DNA of 64,000 nt from Fuscovulum ytuae. Its GTDB lineage: Bacteria > Pseudomonadota > Alphaproteobacteria > Rhodobacterales > Rhodobacteraceae. Under the pieces are notes generated by a model. It searched no databases, had not been told where the DNA came from, and was given only the letters and a program-made list of their open reading frames with translations. The translations under genes were made by a program, and so were the position numbers. The stretch spans positions 1,116,001-1,180,000 of the forward strand of contig NZ_CP124535.1 in NCBI RefSeq assembly GCF_029953595.1, given 5' to 3'. Positions 18,543 to 28,175 of the stretch are shown in pieces. How positions within the stretch are numbered: position 1 is the first letter of the stretch; each line of letters starts with the position of its first letter.

Positions 18543-20411
18543 ATGACCAAACCCACCGACAACCCCGCCGATCCCTTCAAGAAGGCGCTCGCCGAAGCCA
18601 CCCGCACCATGGCCGATGACCCGGACATGACGGTACAATATTCGGTAGACCCCCCCGGCATGAACCGCGAGGGGGTGCGTCTGCCACAGGTTTCCCGCCG
18701 CATGACACGGGATGAGGTGATGCTGGCGCGCGGCACCGCCGATGCCTTCGCGCTGCGCCGCAAGTTCCACGATGACACCGTCGCCGCCCGCTACGCGCCG
18801 CAAGGCAATCTTGCGCGCGAGATTTATGAGGCGATGGAAACCGCCCGGTGCGAGGCCGTGGGGGCCCGCGCCATGCCGGGCACGGCGGTCAACATCGATG
18901 CCAAGATCGCGCATGAGGCTGAACGCAAAGGATATTCCCAGATCACCAACATGCAGGACGCGCCCCTTTCGGTCGCGGCAGGCTATCTTGTCCGTCACCT
19001 TGCAACGGGGCGCGAGATGCCGAAAGGTGCGGGCAACGTGATGGACCTGTGGCGCGGTTTCATCGAAGAACAGGCCGGCGGCACGCTGGAAAACATCGAC
19101 CATGTGCTAGAGGATCAGGCCGCCTTCGCACGTCTGGCGCGCAAGGTGATCTCTGACCTCGGCTATGGCGATCAGCTGGGCGACGACCCTGATCAAGACG
19201 AACCCGACGATCAGGAAGGCGAGGCTGAAGAAGATCAAGACAGCCCCGACAGCGCAGGAGACGAAGAACAGGAAAGCGACGAATCCGAGGCTGCGCCCGA
19301 ACGCAGCCAAGAGGAACAGCAGGACCAGTCGCAGGCGCAGGTCACGATGGAAGACAGCGCCGATATGGAACAGGGCGATGAGGCGGAATTGCCGGAAGGT
19401 GAGGCCCCGCTTGAGCCGCCGCCACCTGCGCCCTATTCTGATGCCGACCCGAACTATACCGTCTATACCACGGATTTCGATGAAGAAATTCGCGCCGAGG
19501 AACTCGCCGAACCGGCCGAGTTGGAACGCTTGCGCGCCTATCTTGACCAGCAGTTGGAACCCCTGAAGGGTGCGGTGTCGCGGCTGGCAAACAAGCTGCA
19601 GCGCCGCCTTCAGGCGCAGCAGAACCGGTCTTGGCTTTTCGATCTGGAGGAAGGCACGCTGGACGCAGGCCGCCTTGCCCGCGTCGTCGCGAACCCCACC
19701 ACGCCGCTGTCCTTCAAGCAGGAAAAGGACACCGAATTCCGCGATACCTGTGTGACGCTGCTTCTGGACAATTCCGGGTCGATGCGGGGTCGCCCGATCT
19801 CGATCGCCGCGATCTGCGCCGATGTGCTGGCGCGCACGCTGGAACGCTGCTCGGTCAAGGTGGAAATCCTTGGCTTCACCACCCGCGCGTGGAAGGGCGG
19901 GCAGTCGCGCGAACGCTGGCTGGCCCAAGGCCGCCCGCAGGGGCCGGGCCGCCTGAACGACCTGCGCCACATCATCTATAAGGGCGCAGATGCCCCATGG
20001 CGCCGCGCGCGGCCCAATCTGGGGCTGATGATGAAGGAAGGGCTTCTGAAGGAAAACATCGATGGCGAGGCGCTGGAATGGGCGCATCGCCGGATGATGG
20101 CCCGGCCCGAAGCGCGAAAGATCCTTATGGTGATCTCTGACGGGGCGCCGGTCGATGATTCAACTTTGTCCGTCAACCCCGCGAATTTCCTTGAAAAACA
20201 CCTGCGCGACGTGATCGCGATGGTCGAGCGGCGGCGACAGGTGGAACTGATCGCCATCGGCATCGGCCATGACGTGACGCGCTATTACCAACGCGCGGTC
20301 ACGATCACGGATGTAGAGCAGTTGGCGGGTGCGATGACAGAACAACTCGCAGGGCTGTTCGAAAGCGATCCGAAGAAACGCGCCAAGGCCGGGATGCGGC
20401 GGGCGGGGTAA
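18543..20411 (+). CDS. cobT: Cobaltochelatase subunit CobT
   Basis: 622 residues from the ATG at 18543. N-terminal region [19 protein letters not shown] is typical of CobT; residues about 215-310 form a highly acidic, low-complexity linker rich in Asp, Glu and Gln; the C-terminus is a von Willebrand A domain with the metal site DNSGSMRGR at about 409 and SDGAPVDD later. CobT works with CobS as the chelatase ATPase module. The two are normally neighbours; here they are 5 kb apart. A G/C hairpin follows the stop. Confidence 0.94.
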   Translation: MTKPTDNPADPFKKALAEATRTMADDPDMTVQYSVDPPGMNREGVRLPQVSRRMTRDEVMLARGTADAFALRRKFHDDTVAARYAPQGNLAREIYEAMETARCEAVGARAMPGTAVNIDAKIAHEAERKGYSQITNMQDAPLSVAAGYLVRHLATGREMPKGAGNVMDLWRGFIEEQAGGTLENIDHVLEDQAAFARLARKVISDLGYGDQLGDDPDQDEPDDQEGEAEEDQDSPDSAGDEEQESDESEAAPERSQEEQQDQSQAQVTMEDSADMEQGDEAELPEGEAPLEPPPPAPYSDADPNYTVYTTDFDEEIRAEELAEPAELERLRAYLDQQLEPLKGAVSRLANKLQRRLQAQQNRSWLFDLEEGTLDAGRLARVVANPTTPLSFKQEKDTEFRDTCVTLLLDNSGSMRGRPISIAAICADVLARTLERCSVKVEILGFTTRAWKGGQSRERWLAQGRPQGPGRLNDLRHIIYKGADAPWRRARPNLGLMMKEGLLKENIDGEALEWAHRRMMARPEARKILMVISDGAPVDDSTLSVNPANFLEKHLRDVIAMVERRRQVELIAIGIGHDVTRYYQRAVTITDVEQLAGAMTEQLAGLFESDPKKRAKAGMRRAG

Positions 20412-20423
20412 AGGGCCGGCCAA

Positions 20424-20447
20424 GAGGGGGGGCTGTCTGCCCCCCTC
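20424..20447 (+). terminator. G/C-rich hairpin after cobT
   Basis: GAGGGGGGGC (20424-20433) faces GCCCCCCTC (20439-20447), a 9-bp stem with one extra G and a 5-base loop, 12 bases after the cobT stop. It is extended by GGCC/GGCC flanks. No T-tract follows, so it may act as a pause or mRNA 3' end structure. Confidence 0.4.
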
Positions 20448-20504
20448 ATGGCCTACGACCAATTCACCCCCGCGGATATTTGACGACAGAACATGAGGGG
20501 CGCG

Positions 20505-22301
20505 ATGTTCCAGAATTTCGAAACCTCCGCCGATCCTTCCGCCGGGCCGGGCCGTCTGTCGCGGCTGCGCGATCATCTGCGGGGCGAGGGGCTGGCAGGC
20601 TTCATGGTCCCACGGGCCGATGTGCATCAGGGCGAATATGTCGCCGCGCGGGATGAACGTCTTCAATGGCTTACGGGCTTTACCGGATCGGCGGGCTTTG
20701 CCATCGTCCTGCCGGACGTGGCCGGGGTCTTCATTGACGGGCGCTATCGGGTGCAGGTGAAGCATCAGGTCGATCTGACGGCCTTCACCCCCGTGCCATG
20801 GCCAGAGACCAAGCCCGGCCCGTGGATCGCGGATCATCTGGCCGAGGGCGTGGTGGGGTTCGACCCCTGGCTGCATACGGGGGATGAGGTGACACGTCTT
20901 GAAGAGGCGCTGAAGGGAACCAAGGTCACCTTGCGCGCGGTGGAAAACGCCGTCGATGCAATCTGGCCTGACCAGCCCGCAGCGCCCGTGGGCGCAGCCT
21001 TTCCGCATCCCGTGACGCTGGCCGGCGAAAGCTCAGAGGCCAAGCGGGTGAGGCTGGCCGAAGGCCTGCGCAAGGCGGGGCAAGAGGCGGCGGTGATCAC
21101 CCTGCCCGACTCGCTTTGTTGGCTTTTGAACCTGCGGGGGGCGGATGTGCCGCGCAATCCGATCCTGCATGGCTTTGCCATTTTGCGGGCGGATGGGTCC
21201 GTGGATGTCTTTACCGCCCCTGCCAAGCTTGGCCCCGCCGCGCGGGCCGCTTTGGATGCGGGCGTGCGACTGCACCCGGTAGAAGCCTTTGAAACCACGT
21301 TGCAATCCCTGTCGGGAAAGGTCCGCGTGGACCGCGCAACCGCACCCCTTGCCGTGTCGCGGCTGATTGAGGGTGCGGGAGGGACCGTCGTCTGGGGCGA
21401 TGACCCCTGCCGCCTGCCCAAAGCGACCAAGAACGCCGCCGAAGTGGCCGGCATGCGCGAGGCGCATCTGCGCGACGGCGCGGCTATGGTCGAATTCCTC
21501 TGCTGGTTGGACGATGCCGCACCCAAAGGCGGGCTGACCGAGATTGATGTTGTGACCGCGCTGGAAGCCTATCGCCGGGCGACGAATGTGCTGCATGACA
21601 TCAGCTTTGACACGATCTGCGGCACAGGGCCGAATGGCGCGATCATGCATTACCGGGTAACGCATGAGACGAACCGCACCGTGGGGAGGGGCGAACTCCT
21701 CCTCGTTGACAGCGGTGCGCAATATGCCGATGGCACGACCGATATCACCCGCACCATCGCCGTGGGCGATCCGGGAGAGGAGGCGCGCGCCTGCTATACC
21801 CGCGTTTTGCAAGGACTTATCGCCATTTCGCGCGTCCGCTGGCCGCGCGGCATCGCGGGGCGCGATCTGGACGCCTTGGCGCGGTTCAACCTTTGGGTGG
21901 CGGGGCAGGATTTCGACCATGGCACGGGGCATGGCGTCGGGGCCTTTCTGTCGGTGCATGAAGGGCCGCAGCGCCTGTCGCGCGTCTCGGAGGTGCCGCT
22001 GGAACCGGGGATGATCCTGTCGAACGAACCAGGCTACTATCGCGAAGGGGCCTTCGGCATAAGGCTGGAGAATTTGATCGTCGTGCAAGAGGCACCGCCC
22101 TTGGGCGACAAGCGCGATCAGCTTTGCTTTGAAACGCTGACCTTCGCGCCCTTTGACCGGCGCCTGATTCTGGCCGACCGCCTGTCGCCGGATGAACGGG
22201 ATTGGCTGAACGCCTATCACGCCGAGGTTCAGGCCAAGCTTTCCGCCCGCCTAGGCGACGCAGCGGCGGATTGGCTTAAGGCGGTCTGCGCGCCGCTGTA
22301 A
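20505..22301 (+). CDS. Xaa-Pro aminopeptidase (aminopeptidase P family, M24B)
   Basis: 598 residues starting at the ATG at 20505, preceded by GAGGGG six bases upstream; an upstream ATG at 20493 lies within that ribosome site. It has two N-terminal creatinase-like domains and a C-terminal pita-bread domain. Metal ligands are visible in DSGAQYADGTTDITRT (about residue 402), FDHGTGHGVG (about 471), NEPGYYREG (about 508) and IRLENLIVV (about 522). It cleaves the N-terminal residue before proline. The length fits the three-domain, roughly 600-residue class. It stands alone between cobT and DUF427. Confidence 0.93.
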   Translation: MFQNFETSADPSAGPGRLSRLRDHLRGEGLAGFMVPRADVHQGEYVAARDERLQWLTGFTGSAGFAIVLPDVAGVFIDGRYRVQVKHQVDLTAFTPVPWPETKPGPWIADHLAEGVVGFDPWLHTGDEVTRLEEALKGTKVTLRAVENAVDAIWPDQPAAPVGAAFPHPVTLAGESSEAKRVRLAEGLRKAGQEAAVITLPDSLCWLLNLRGADVPRNPILHGFAILRADGSVDVFTAPAKLGPAARAALDAGVRLHPVEAFETTLQSLSGKVRVDRATAPLAVSRLIEGAGGTVVWGDDPCRLPKATKNAAEVAGMREAHLRDGAAMVEFLCWLDDAAPKGGLTEIDVVTALEAYRRATNVLHDISFDTICGTGPNGAIMHYRVTHETNRTVGRGELLLVDSGAQYADGTTDITRTIAVGDPGEEARACYTRVLQGLIAISRVRWPRGIAGRDLDALARFNLWVAGQDFDHGTGHGVGAFLSVHEGPQRLSRVSEVPLEPGMILSNEPGYYREGAFGIRLENLIVVQEAPPLGDKRDQLCFETLTFAPFDRRLILADRLSPDERDWLNAYHAEVQAKLSARLGDAAADWLKAVCAPL

Positions 22302-22416
22302 GGCGACACACCGCTTGCGACGGCTTGCCATGCGCGCTCTCGTGCCGAGCCGTGAACGCGCGCTTGCCGTAGGGGCAGCCCACGCGCATCATCACCCTTA
22401 GGCAAGGGAGGCTGAC

Positions 22417-22758
22417 ATGACCGTAACGCTGGAAATCCGGCCCGTTTCGGGCCGCTATATCGTGCGTGCGAGTGGAACCATCATCGGCGAGACAGAGCGG
22501 GCCGTGGAATTGGTGGAAGGCGCGCGCCCGCCCGTGATCTATGTCCCGCGCGAGGATGTGGCGATGGCGCTTTTGGACCCGACCGACCGCCATTCCACCT
22601 GCCCGCACAAGGGTGAGGCGCGATATTACAGCATCGTCACGCCTGAGGCGCGGCTGGAAAACGCCGTCTGGTCTTATGAAAGCCCAGTCGCGGGTGCAGA
22701 GGCCATCGCGGGCCATCTGGCCTTCTACCCCGACAAAGTGCGGGTGGAGCCGCGCTAG
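22417..22758 (+). CDS. DUF427 domain protein
   Basis: 113 residues. The DUF427 pattern is clear: an N-terminal RASGTIIGETERAVELVEG, then VIYVPREDVAMALLDPTDRHSTCPHKGEA, and C-terminal ENAVWSYESPV with IAGHLAFYP. The conserved TxCPxKG and YPDKV segments are kept. The function of the family is unsettled. AGGGAGG about 7 bases upstream marks the start. Its last bases overlap the convergent SufE-like gene by 4 bases. Confidence 0.87.
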   Translation: MTVTLEIRPVSGRYIVRASGTIIGETERAVELVEGARPPVIYVPREDVAMALLDPTDRHSTCPHKGEARYYSIVTPEARLENAVWSYESPVAGAEAIAGHLAFYPDKVRVEPR

Positions 22759-23162
22759 GCCGCCGCCGCCACCGCCCGGATCCGTTCGACCATAGCGCGC
22801 AGCCCGTTTGATCGTTGGGAAGACAGATGTTCATTCAACCCAAGCCGCGCCAGTTCGGCAGGGGCATTCACCTTCACGACCTCGGCCACGGGCAGGCCCG
22901 CATAGAGGGCATGCAGAACGGCGATCAGGCCCTTCACGATCATTGCATCGCTATCGCCCTGAAAATCAAAACGCCCCTCGGCGATGATCGGCTGCAACCA
23001 CACTTGACTGGCGCAGCCCTGCACCTTGGTCGCTGGCACCTTGAAGGCCTCATCCATCGGCGGCAGGGCCTTGCCCAATTCGATCACATGGCGATAGCGG
23101 TCTTCCCAATCGTCAAGGAAGTCGAAGGTTTCGGCGATCTCTTCAAAGGCGGGGGTGGCCAT
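22755..23162 (-). CDS. sufE: SufE family cysteine desulfuration protein
   Basis: 135 residues from the ATG at 23162, chosen because GGAGAG lies 5 bases upstream; the frame is open 8 codons further. Residues about 6-30 (EEIAETFDFLDDWEDRYRHVIELG) and VQGCASQVWL, which holds the persulfide-accepting Cys, are typical of SufE. SufE takes sulfur from the SufS desulfurase and passes it to the SufBCD scaffold for Fe-S cluster assembly. No suf operon is nearby. Confidence 0.92.
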   Translation of the reverse strand: MATPAFEEIAETFDFLDDWEDRYRHVIELGKALPPMDEAFKVPATKVQGCASQVWLQPIIAEGRFDFQGDSDAMIVKGLIAVLHALYAGLPVAEVVKVNAPAELARLGLNEHLSSQRSNGLRAMVERIRAVAAAA

Positions 23163-23285
23163 CACGCTCTCCGATGTTCTGGCCATGACCTAGGGCCTTG
23201 CAGCGAAAAGGTCCACCCCATGCGGCGGGGTGCTTTTCAAAGCCTGCGCCATGGGCTACCCAAGGGACAACAGACGGGGGACCGA

Positions 23286-23744
23286 ATGAAACGCAGGGTG
23301 GTTCTGGCTTTGGGCGCGGCTTTCGTGGTGACGGGCTGCGGTGCGGTGCGTGACTCGCGGCTCAATCCTTTCAACTGGTTCGGGGGCGCGCGCCGTCGCG
23401 AACGGGTGCAACAGACCGCCGAAGTGGCGCGTGATCAGCGCTTGCTTGTAGCGGATGTCACCTCGCTGTCGGTCGATGCCTATTCCAGCGGGGCCATTGT
23501 CCGCGCCACGGGCATTCCGCCCAGCCAAGGCTGGTGGGATGCCGAACTCGTGGCCCGCCCCATCGATGAAAACGGGGTACTGGTCTACGACTTCCGCGTC
23601 TTCCCACCAATCATCGACACCCCCACCGGCACGCCGCGTTCGCGTGAGATTACGGTCGGCGTGTCCATCTCGGCTGTTCGCCTTGATCAGGTGCGGGAGA
23701 TTGTGGTTCAGGGCGCGAACAACGCCCTTTCCTCGCGCCGCTAA
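23286..23744 (+). CDS. Predicted lipoprotein of unknown function
   Basis: 152 residues starting MKRRVVLALGAAFVVTGCG; the lipobox VTGC places the lipidated Cys at about residue 18. The mature part begins with a short basic stretch (FGGARRRERVQQ) and then a beta-rich domain, RLLVADVTSLSVDAYSSGAIVRATG to RSREITVGVSISAV. I do not recognise a named family; it looks like a conserved rhodobacterial envelope protein. ACCGAATG gives no strong ribosome site. The end overlaps the convergent rnd gene by 4 bases. Confidence 0.75.
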   Translation: MKRRVVLALGAAFVVTGCGAVRDSRLNPFNWFGGARRRERVQQTAEVARDQRLLVADVTSLSVDAYSSGAIVRATGIPPSQGWWDAELVARPIDENGVLVYDFRVFPPIIDTPTGTPRSREITVGVSISAVRLDQVREIVVQGANNALSSRR

Positions 23745-24904
23745 CCGCCCAACCGCACGACCCGCACTTCGCTGCCCTTGGCCGAAAGCGCGATCTCGCC
23801 GCGACACAGGCGCATCGCGTCATCGCCAAAGGCTTCGGCGCGCCAACCTTTCAGCGCTTCGATGTTCCGCTCGCCCGCCGCGATGGCGTCCAGATCAGAG
23901 GCCGAGGCGATCAGCTTTGGCGCCACGCCAAGCTGTTCGGATTTCGCCTTCAAGAGAACCCGCAGCAGATCGGCCAGCGCCGGGTTCACCTGCAACTGTT
24001 CGCGCGAAAGGTCAGGCTTGGGCAGCTCGTCGGGCCGCGTCTCCATCCCGGCGCGGATCGCGGCAAGGATGCCTTCGGCAATCTCGGGCTTGCGCCCTTC
24101 GCGCAAAAGAAGGCGCGACCGACCCAATTCCTCCATCGACGTGGGGCGGGTCGAGGCCAGTTCCAAAAGCGCGTCATCCTTCATCACGCGCGACCGCGGC
24201 ACATTCTGACGCTGGGCGTAATCTTCGCGGAACCGGGCCAATTCCTTGACGATGGCCAAAAACCGCCCCGACGTGGTGCGTGTCTTGACCCGCAGCCATG
24301 CCTCTTCGGGATGCACGGTATAGGTGGCCGGATCGGTGAGGATCGCCAACTCTTCCTCAACCCAATTCGTGCGGCCGTTCTTTTCCAATTGGCCCGCAAG
24401 CCATTCATAGATCACCCGCAGATGGGTGACATCGGCCAGCGCATATTCCTGCTGCGCCGTCGAAAGGGGCCGCCGCGACCAATCGGTAAAGCGCGAGGTC
24501 TTGTCGAGGTTCTGCTTGGCGATCTTTTTCACCAGCGTCTCATAGCCCACCTGTTCGCCAAACCCGCAAACCATCGCGGCGATCTGCGTATCGAACAGCG
24601 GGTCGGGGAACACTTTGCCTTCGACGAAAAAGATTTCCAGATCCTGCCGCGCGGCGTGAAAGACCTTCACTGTGGCCTTGTGACGGAGCAGGTCATAAAG
24701 CGGCTCGAGGCTCATCTCATCGCCCTCGATCGGGTCGACGAGGACAGCATCTCCGTCCTTGCCGGGCAGCGCCATCTGGATGAGGCAAAGTTTCGACCAA
24801 TAGGTCCGTTCCCGCAGGAATTCGGTATCGATCGTCACATAGGGTTCGGACTTAGCGGCTTCGCAAAAGGCAGCGAGGTCTTCGGTCGTGGTAATCGTGC
24901 GCAT
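23741..24904 (-). CDS. rnd: Ribonuclease D
   Basis: 387 residues from the ATG at 24904 (MRTITTTEDL); an upstream in-frame start at 24940 is less likely. The DEDD exonuclease domain is seen from YVTIDTEFLRERTYWSKLCL (first acidic pair) through VFHAARQDLEIFF and EYALADVTHLRVIYEWL (Y and D of motif III), followed by an HRDC-type helical region. It trims the 3' ends of tRNA precursors and other stable RNAs. Length matches the alphaproteobacterial enzyme. It is convergent with the lipoprotein gene. Confidence 0.95.
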   Translation of the reverse strand: MRTITTTEDLAAFCEAAKSEPYVTIDTEFLRERTYWSKLCLIQMALPGKDGDAVLVDPIEGDEMSLEPLYDLLRHKATVKVFHAARQDLEIFFVEGKVFPDPLFDTQIAAMVCGFGEQVGYETLVKKIAKQNLDKTSRFTDWSRRPLSTAQQEYALADVTHLRVIYEWLAGQLEKNGRTNWVEEELAILTDPATYTVHPEEAWLRVKTRTTSGRFLAIVKELARFREDYAQRQNVPRSRVMKDDALLELASTRPTSMEELGRSRLLLREGRKPEIAEGILAAIRAGMETRPDELPKPDLSREQLQVNPALADLLRVLLKAKSEQLGVAPKLIASASDLDAIAAGERNIEALKGWRAEAFGDDAMRLCRGEIALSAKGSEVRVVRLGG

Positions 24905-25024
24905 CTCGCGATCCGTTCTGCCAAGGGGGCACGGGGTCATCCCGCAACCCCGCTATAGGCAAGGGCGCGGCAAATGGAAAGACGTGACGGACAGCCCGGC
25001 ATGATCCGGCCAAGGTTGCGGCTG

Positions 25025-25618
25025 TCACAGATAGATCGGCGTCCGGTTCCCGGCGGCAAAGCGGCGCAGGACCGCAGGGTAAAGCCGATGCTCCTGTTCC
25101 AGAACCCGTGTGGCAAGGCTGTCGGCGGTATCGCCGGGCATGACAGGCACCCGCGCCTGCCCAAGGATCGGGCCATCGTCAAGGACGGGTGTCACCTCAT
25201 GCACGGTGCAGCCTGCCTCCTGATCCCCCGCCTCCAGCGCGCGCTGATGCGTGTGCAGACCGGGATAAAGCGGCAAAAGCGACGGGTGGATGTTCAGCAT
25301 CCGCCCCGCGAAGGCCTGCACGAAGGCAGGGGTCAGAACGCGCATGAAGCCCGCCAGACAGATCAGATCGGCCCCACATTCAAGGATCGGCTGCATCAAC
25401 GCGGCCTCAAAGGCGGCCCGGTCCTTGCCGAAGGGGCGATGATCGACCGCCACCGTCGCCACGCCTGCGGCTGCGGCCTTCACCAAGCCTCCGGCCGATG
25501 GATCGTTCGACGCCACAAGAACGGGCTGCGCGGGATGGTCCCCCTGCCCCATGTCGCGCAACAGCGCCATCATGTTCGACCCGCCACCGGAAATCAGGAT
25601 GGCGACGCGGCGTGTCAC
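25025..25618 (-). CDS. purN: Phosphoribosylglycinamide formyltransferase
   Basis: 197 residues. The phosphate loop [12 protein letters not shown] opens the protein, and the catalytic triad region is intact: Asn and His in [13 protein letters not shown] and Asp in [10 protein letters not shown]. It transfers a formyl group from 10-formyl-tetrahydrofolate to GAR in purine synthesis. The ATG overlaps the purM stop by 4 bases, so purM-purN is a coupled operon transcribed leftward. Confidence 0.97.
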   Translation of the reverse strand: MTRRVAILISGGGSNMMALLRDMGQGDHPAQPVLVASNDPSAGGLVKAAAAGVATVAVDHRPFGKDRAAFEAALMQPILECGADLICLAGFMRVLTPAFVQAFAGRMLNIHPSLLPLYPGLHTHQRALEAGDQEAGCTVHEVTPVLDDGPILGQARVPVMPGDTADSLATRVLEQEHRLYPAVLRRFAAGNRTPIYL

Positions 25619-26652
25619 AGAAGGCGGCCCTTGTAGATGACCCCCTGCCCTTCCACCACTTGGCCCAGCGCAACCACCGTCTCGCCCACCTCGCGCAGCA
25701 GGGCTGCGATGCCTTCGGCCCGGTCGGGGGCCACAACCAGCATCATGCCGATCCCGCAGTTAAAGGTCTTAAGAAGCTCTGCCTCGGCCATATTCGCCGT
25801 CGTTGCGAGCCACCGGAAAACAGGCGGCAATTCCCATGCCGAAAGGTCGATCTCGCAGGCCATGCCCTCGGGCAAGATGCGCGGCGGATTCTCGGTCAGT
25901 CCGCCGCCGGTGATATGGGCCAGACCATGCACGCCGCCGGCGCGGATCGCAGCCAAGGCCTGCTTGACATAAAGCCGCGTGGGCGCCAGCAGCGCCGCGC
26001 CAAGGCTGCCTTCGGCAAAAGGCGCGGGCGCGTCCCACGTAAGGCCCGACAGTTCCACCACCTTGCGGACAAAGCTGTAGCCGTTCGAATGAACCCCGTT
26101 CGAGGCAAGGCCCAGCAGCACATCCCCCACCGCAACACCCGCGGGCAGATCCTGCCCTCGCTCCATCGCGCCCACGGCAAAGCCCGCAAGGTCGAAATCG
26201 CCCTTGTGATACATCCCCGGCATTTCTGCCGTCTCGCCACCAATCAAAGCACAGCCCGAAGCCGCGCAGCCTTCCGCGATGCCTTCGATGATGCGGGCGG
26301 CCTGATCCACCTCCAGCTTGCCGGTCGCGAAATAGTCCAGAAACAGCAGGGGTTCCGCACCCTGGCAGACAAGATCATTCACGCACATGGCGACAAGATC
26401 GATGCCGATCGTATCGACATTTCCGGTATCGATCGCGATGCGCAGCTTGGTGCCGACCCCATCGGTCGCAGCCACAAGGATCGGATCGTTGTAGCCTGCA
26501 GCCTTCAGATCGAACAGCGCTCCAAACCCGCCAAGACCCGACATGGTGCCGGGGCGAGTGGTGCGCTTTGCCGCTGGCTTGATCCGTTCGACCAGCGCAT
26601 TGCCCGCGTCGATATCCACACCCGCCTGCGCATAGGTAAGGCCGTTCGTCAT
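25615..26652 (-). CDS. purM: Phosphoribosylformylglycinamidine cyclo-ligase (AIR synthetase)
   Basis: 345 residues from the ATG at 26652, where [18 protein letters not shown] is the usual beginning; in-frame sequence further upstream has no family similarity. Signature blocks are [47 protein letters not shown] and [17 protein letters not shown]. It closes the imidazole ring of the purine precursor in an ATP-dependent step, followed by PurN-type chemistry in the same pathway. It is the first gene of the purMN pair. Confidence 0.97.
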   Translation of the reverse strand: MTNGLTYAQAGVDIDAGNALVERIKPAAKRTTRPGTMSGLGGFGALFDLKAAGYNDPILVAATDGVGTKLRIAIDTGNVDTIGIDLVAMCVNDLVCQGAEPLLFLDYFATGKLEVDQAARIIEGIAEGCAASGCALIGGETAEMPGMYHKGDFDLAGFAVGAMERGQDLPAGVAVGDVLLGLASNGVHSNGYSFVRKVVELSGLTWDAPAPFAEGSLGAALLAPTRLYVKQALAAIRAGGVHGLAHITGGGLTENPPRILPEGMACEIDLSAWELPPVFRWLATTANMAEAELLKTFNCGIGMMLVVAPDRAEGIAALLREVGETVVALGQVVEGQGVIYKGRLL

Positions 26653-26805
26653 CGCACCGCTCCGCCGCTGTCCCGCTTTGCGGCGCGGCATATACCACCC
26701 CCGCCCGCGCCGCAACGCCGGAAGGCATGGCTTGATGCGGATCAAGGTAGCAAGCCGCGCGCGATGCTATCCAAACCCCGGAACGCGCTGATCGGAGGAC
26801 CCGCC

Positions 26806-26997
26806 ATGCCGCGACTTTTCATGCTGCTCTTTGCCCTGATCGGGCCATCCTTGGCCGGGGTTGGCATCATCGCCGTCCTGACCATGGGTCTTGTCACCCT
26901 CAAACCCATCCTCGCGGCGGCAGCGCTTGGCATGGCCTTTGGCGTGCCCGTCGCGTGGGCGGTGATGCGCCGCCTGACCTTGGGCGAAACAGTCTGA
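26806..26997 (+). CDS. Small two-helix membrane protein
   Basis: 63 residues: MPRLFMLLFALIGPSLAGVG, a first hydrophobic helix, then LKPILAAAALGMAFGVPVAW as the second, and a short basic tail MRRLTLGETV. GGAGG lies 7 bases upstream of this ATG, which decides the start over the ATG at 26764. It resembles widespread small membrane proteins of Rhodobacterales with no assigned function. It is divergent from purM. Confidence 0.7.
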   Translation: MPRLFMLLFALIGPSLAGVGIIAVLTMGLVTLKPILAAAALGMAFGVPVAWAVMRRLTLGETV

Positions 26998-27076
26998 AAC
27001 GATCAGGTCACAGCCCCCGCCACGGACGAAACCTGCACTTGACCGGGGCGGGGGGAAGGCTTACCCCCTTGCCCAT

Positions 27077-27149
27077 GGGGCTGTAGCTCAATGGTTAGAG
27101 CCGGGCGCTCATAACGCCTTGGTTGGGGGTTCGAGTCCCTCCGGCCCTA
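27077..27149 (+). tRNA. tRNA with CAT anticodon (likely Ile2, possibly Met)
   Basis: A 73-base cloverleaf: acceptor GGGGCTG (27077-27083) pairs with CGGCCCT (27142-27148), discriminator A at 27149, D arm GCTC...GAGC, anticodon stem GGGCG/CGCCT-type with loop CTCATAA, and T arm GGGGG-TTCGAGT-CCCTC. The anticodon is CAT. The body resembles isoleucine tRNAs whose C34 becomes lysidine more than elongator Met tRNAs, but this needs a covariance model. CCA is not encoded. The LysR gene on the other strand overlaps it. Confidence 0.93.
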
Positions 27150-28041
27150 CATCACCTCCCGCCGCCTCTTCAGCGATCCAGTTCCGAAAGGCTTCTATCG
27201 CCGGAAAGGACGGGGTCTCTTTTGGCCAAACCAACCAATAGTTGCCCGCGCTGGGCACAGGGCCACCCCAGACAGGGACCAGCCTTTCCTTGTCCAGATC
27301 TTCCACAACCAAAAAGCGCGGCAGAAGCGCCACTCCTAGACCATGGATGGCCGCCTGTTGCATGGTGGCGAATTGGTCAAAGACCATGCCGACCGGGCGC
27401 TGCCCTGGCAGGCCTTGCGCAGCAAACCAACGCCCCCAGTCGCCCTTGCGCCCTTCGATCTGCAGAAGCGGTAGGTCAAGCAGGTCCGCCGCCCCCGTGA
27501 TCGGCCCCGTCACAAAATCGGGCGAAGCCACCGCCACCACTTCCTCGCGCATCAAAAGCAGATGCTCGGCATCCGGCCAATCGGCCCGCCCGTAATGGAT
27601 CGCCGCGTCAAATCCTTCGGCCCGCAGGTCGAAAGGCCGCAAGCGCGTGCTGAAGGTGAGTGAGATGTCGGGATGCGACTGGCGAAAGTCGCGCAGGCGC
27701 GGGGCCAGCCAATGCATGCCAAAGGCTGGCAGCAGGGCAATCGACAGCACACGGCCGCCCCCGCCCGACCGCAGCCGCAGCCCTGCCTGCCCAAGCAGGT
27801 CCAGCGCGCGCCGCGCCTGTTCCACATAGTCCCGTGCCGCTGGGGTGGGCTGCAACCTTTGCCGATCCCGGATCAGCAGCGTTACGCCCAATTGCGCCTC
27901 CACCTCGCGCAGGGCGCGGCTGATCGCGCCCGGCGTCAGGTTCAATTCCCGCGCGGCGGCGGTGGTGGTACCCAGCCTCTCCACCGCCTCTAGCGCCAAA
28001 AGGCCGGACAGGGCGGGAAGCTGCCGTCGCGCCGGGATCAT
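27109..28041 (-). CDS. LysR family regulator, probable controller of gcdH
   Basis: 310 residues from the ATG at 28041. The N-terminal winged helix (LSGLLALEAVERLGTTTAAA then LNLTPGAISRALREVEAQLG) and effector domain are typical of the GcvA/AmpR-like LysR group. It is divergent from glutaryl-CoA dehydrogenase with a 134-base gap, so control of gcdH in lysine/tryptophan/aromatic degradation is likely. The last 13 residues (VGPEGLEPPTKAL) are read from the antisense strand of the tRNA, and the stop falls opposite the anticodon; a natural end was probably lost. The regulator core is unaffected. Confidence 0.88.
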   Translation of the reverse strand: MIPARRQLPALSGLLALEAVERLGTTTAAARELNLTPGAISRALREVEAQLGVTLLIRDRQRLQPTPAARDYVEQARRALDLLGQAGLRLRSGGGGRVLSIALLPAFGMHWLAPRLRDFRQSHPDISLTFSTRLRPFDLRAEGFDAAIHYGRADWPDAEHLLLMREEVVAVASPDFVTGPITGAADLLDLPLLQIEGRKGDWGRWFAAQGLPGQRPVGMVFDQFATMQQAAIHGLGVALLPRFLVVEDLDKERLVPVWGGPVPSAGNYWLVWPKETPSFPAIEAFRNWIAEEAAGGDVGPEGLEPPTKAL

Positions 28042-28175
28042 GTGAGCAAACCTCAAAATGTTACGATTATCTTTCGCTATTATTGCACAAACAACCAAGG
28101 CATAGAAGCCGCAACCCGCCATAGCGCGACTCGCGCCCGACTGACACACTGGACCGCAGCACCGGAGGAAATGAC

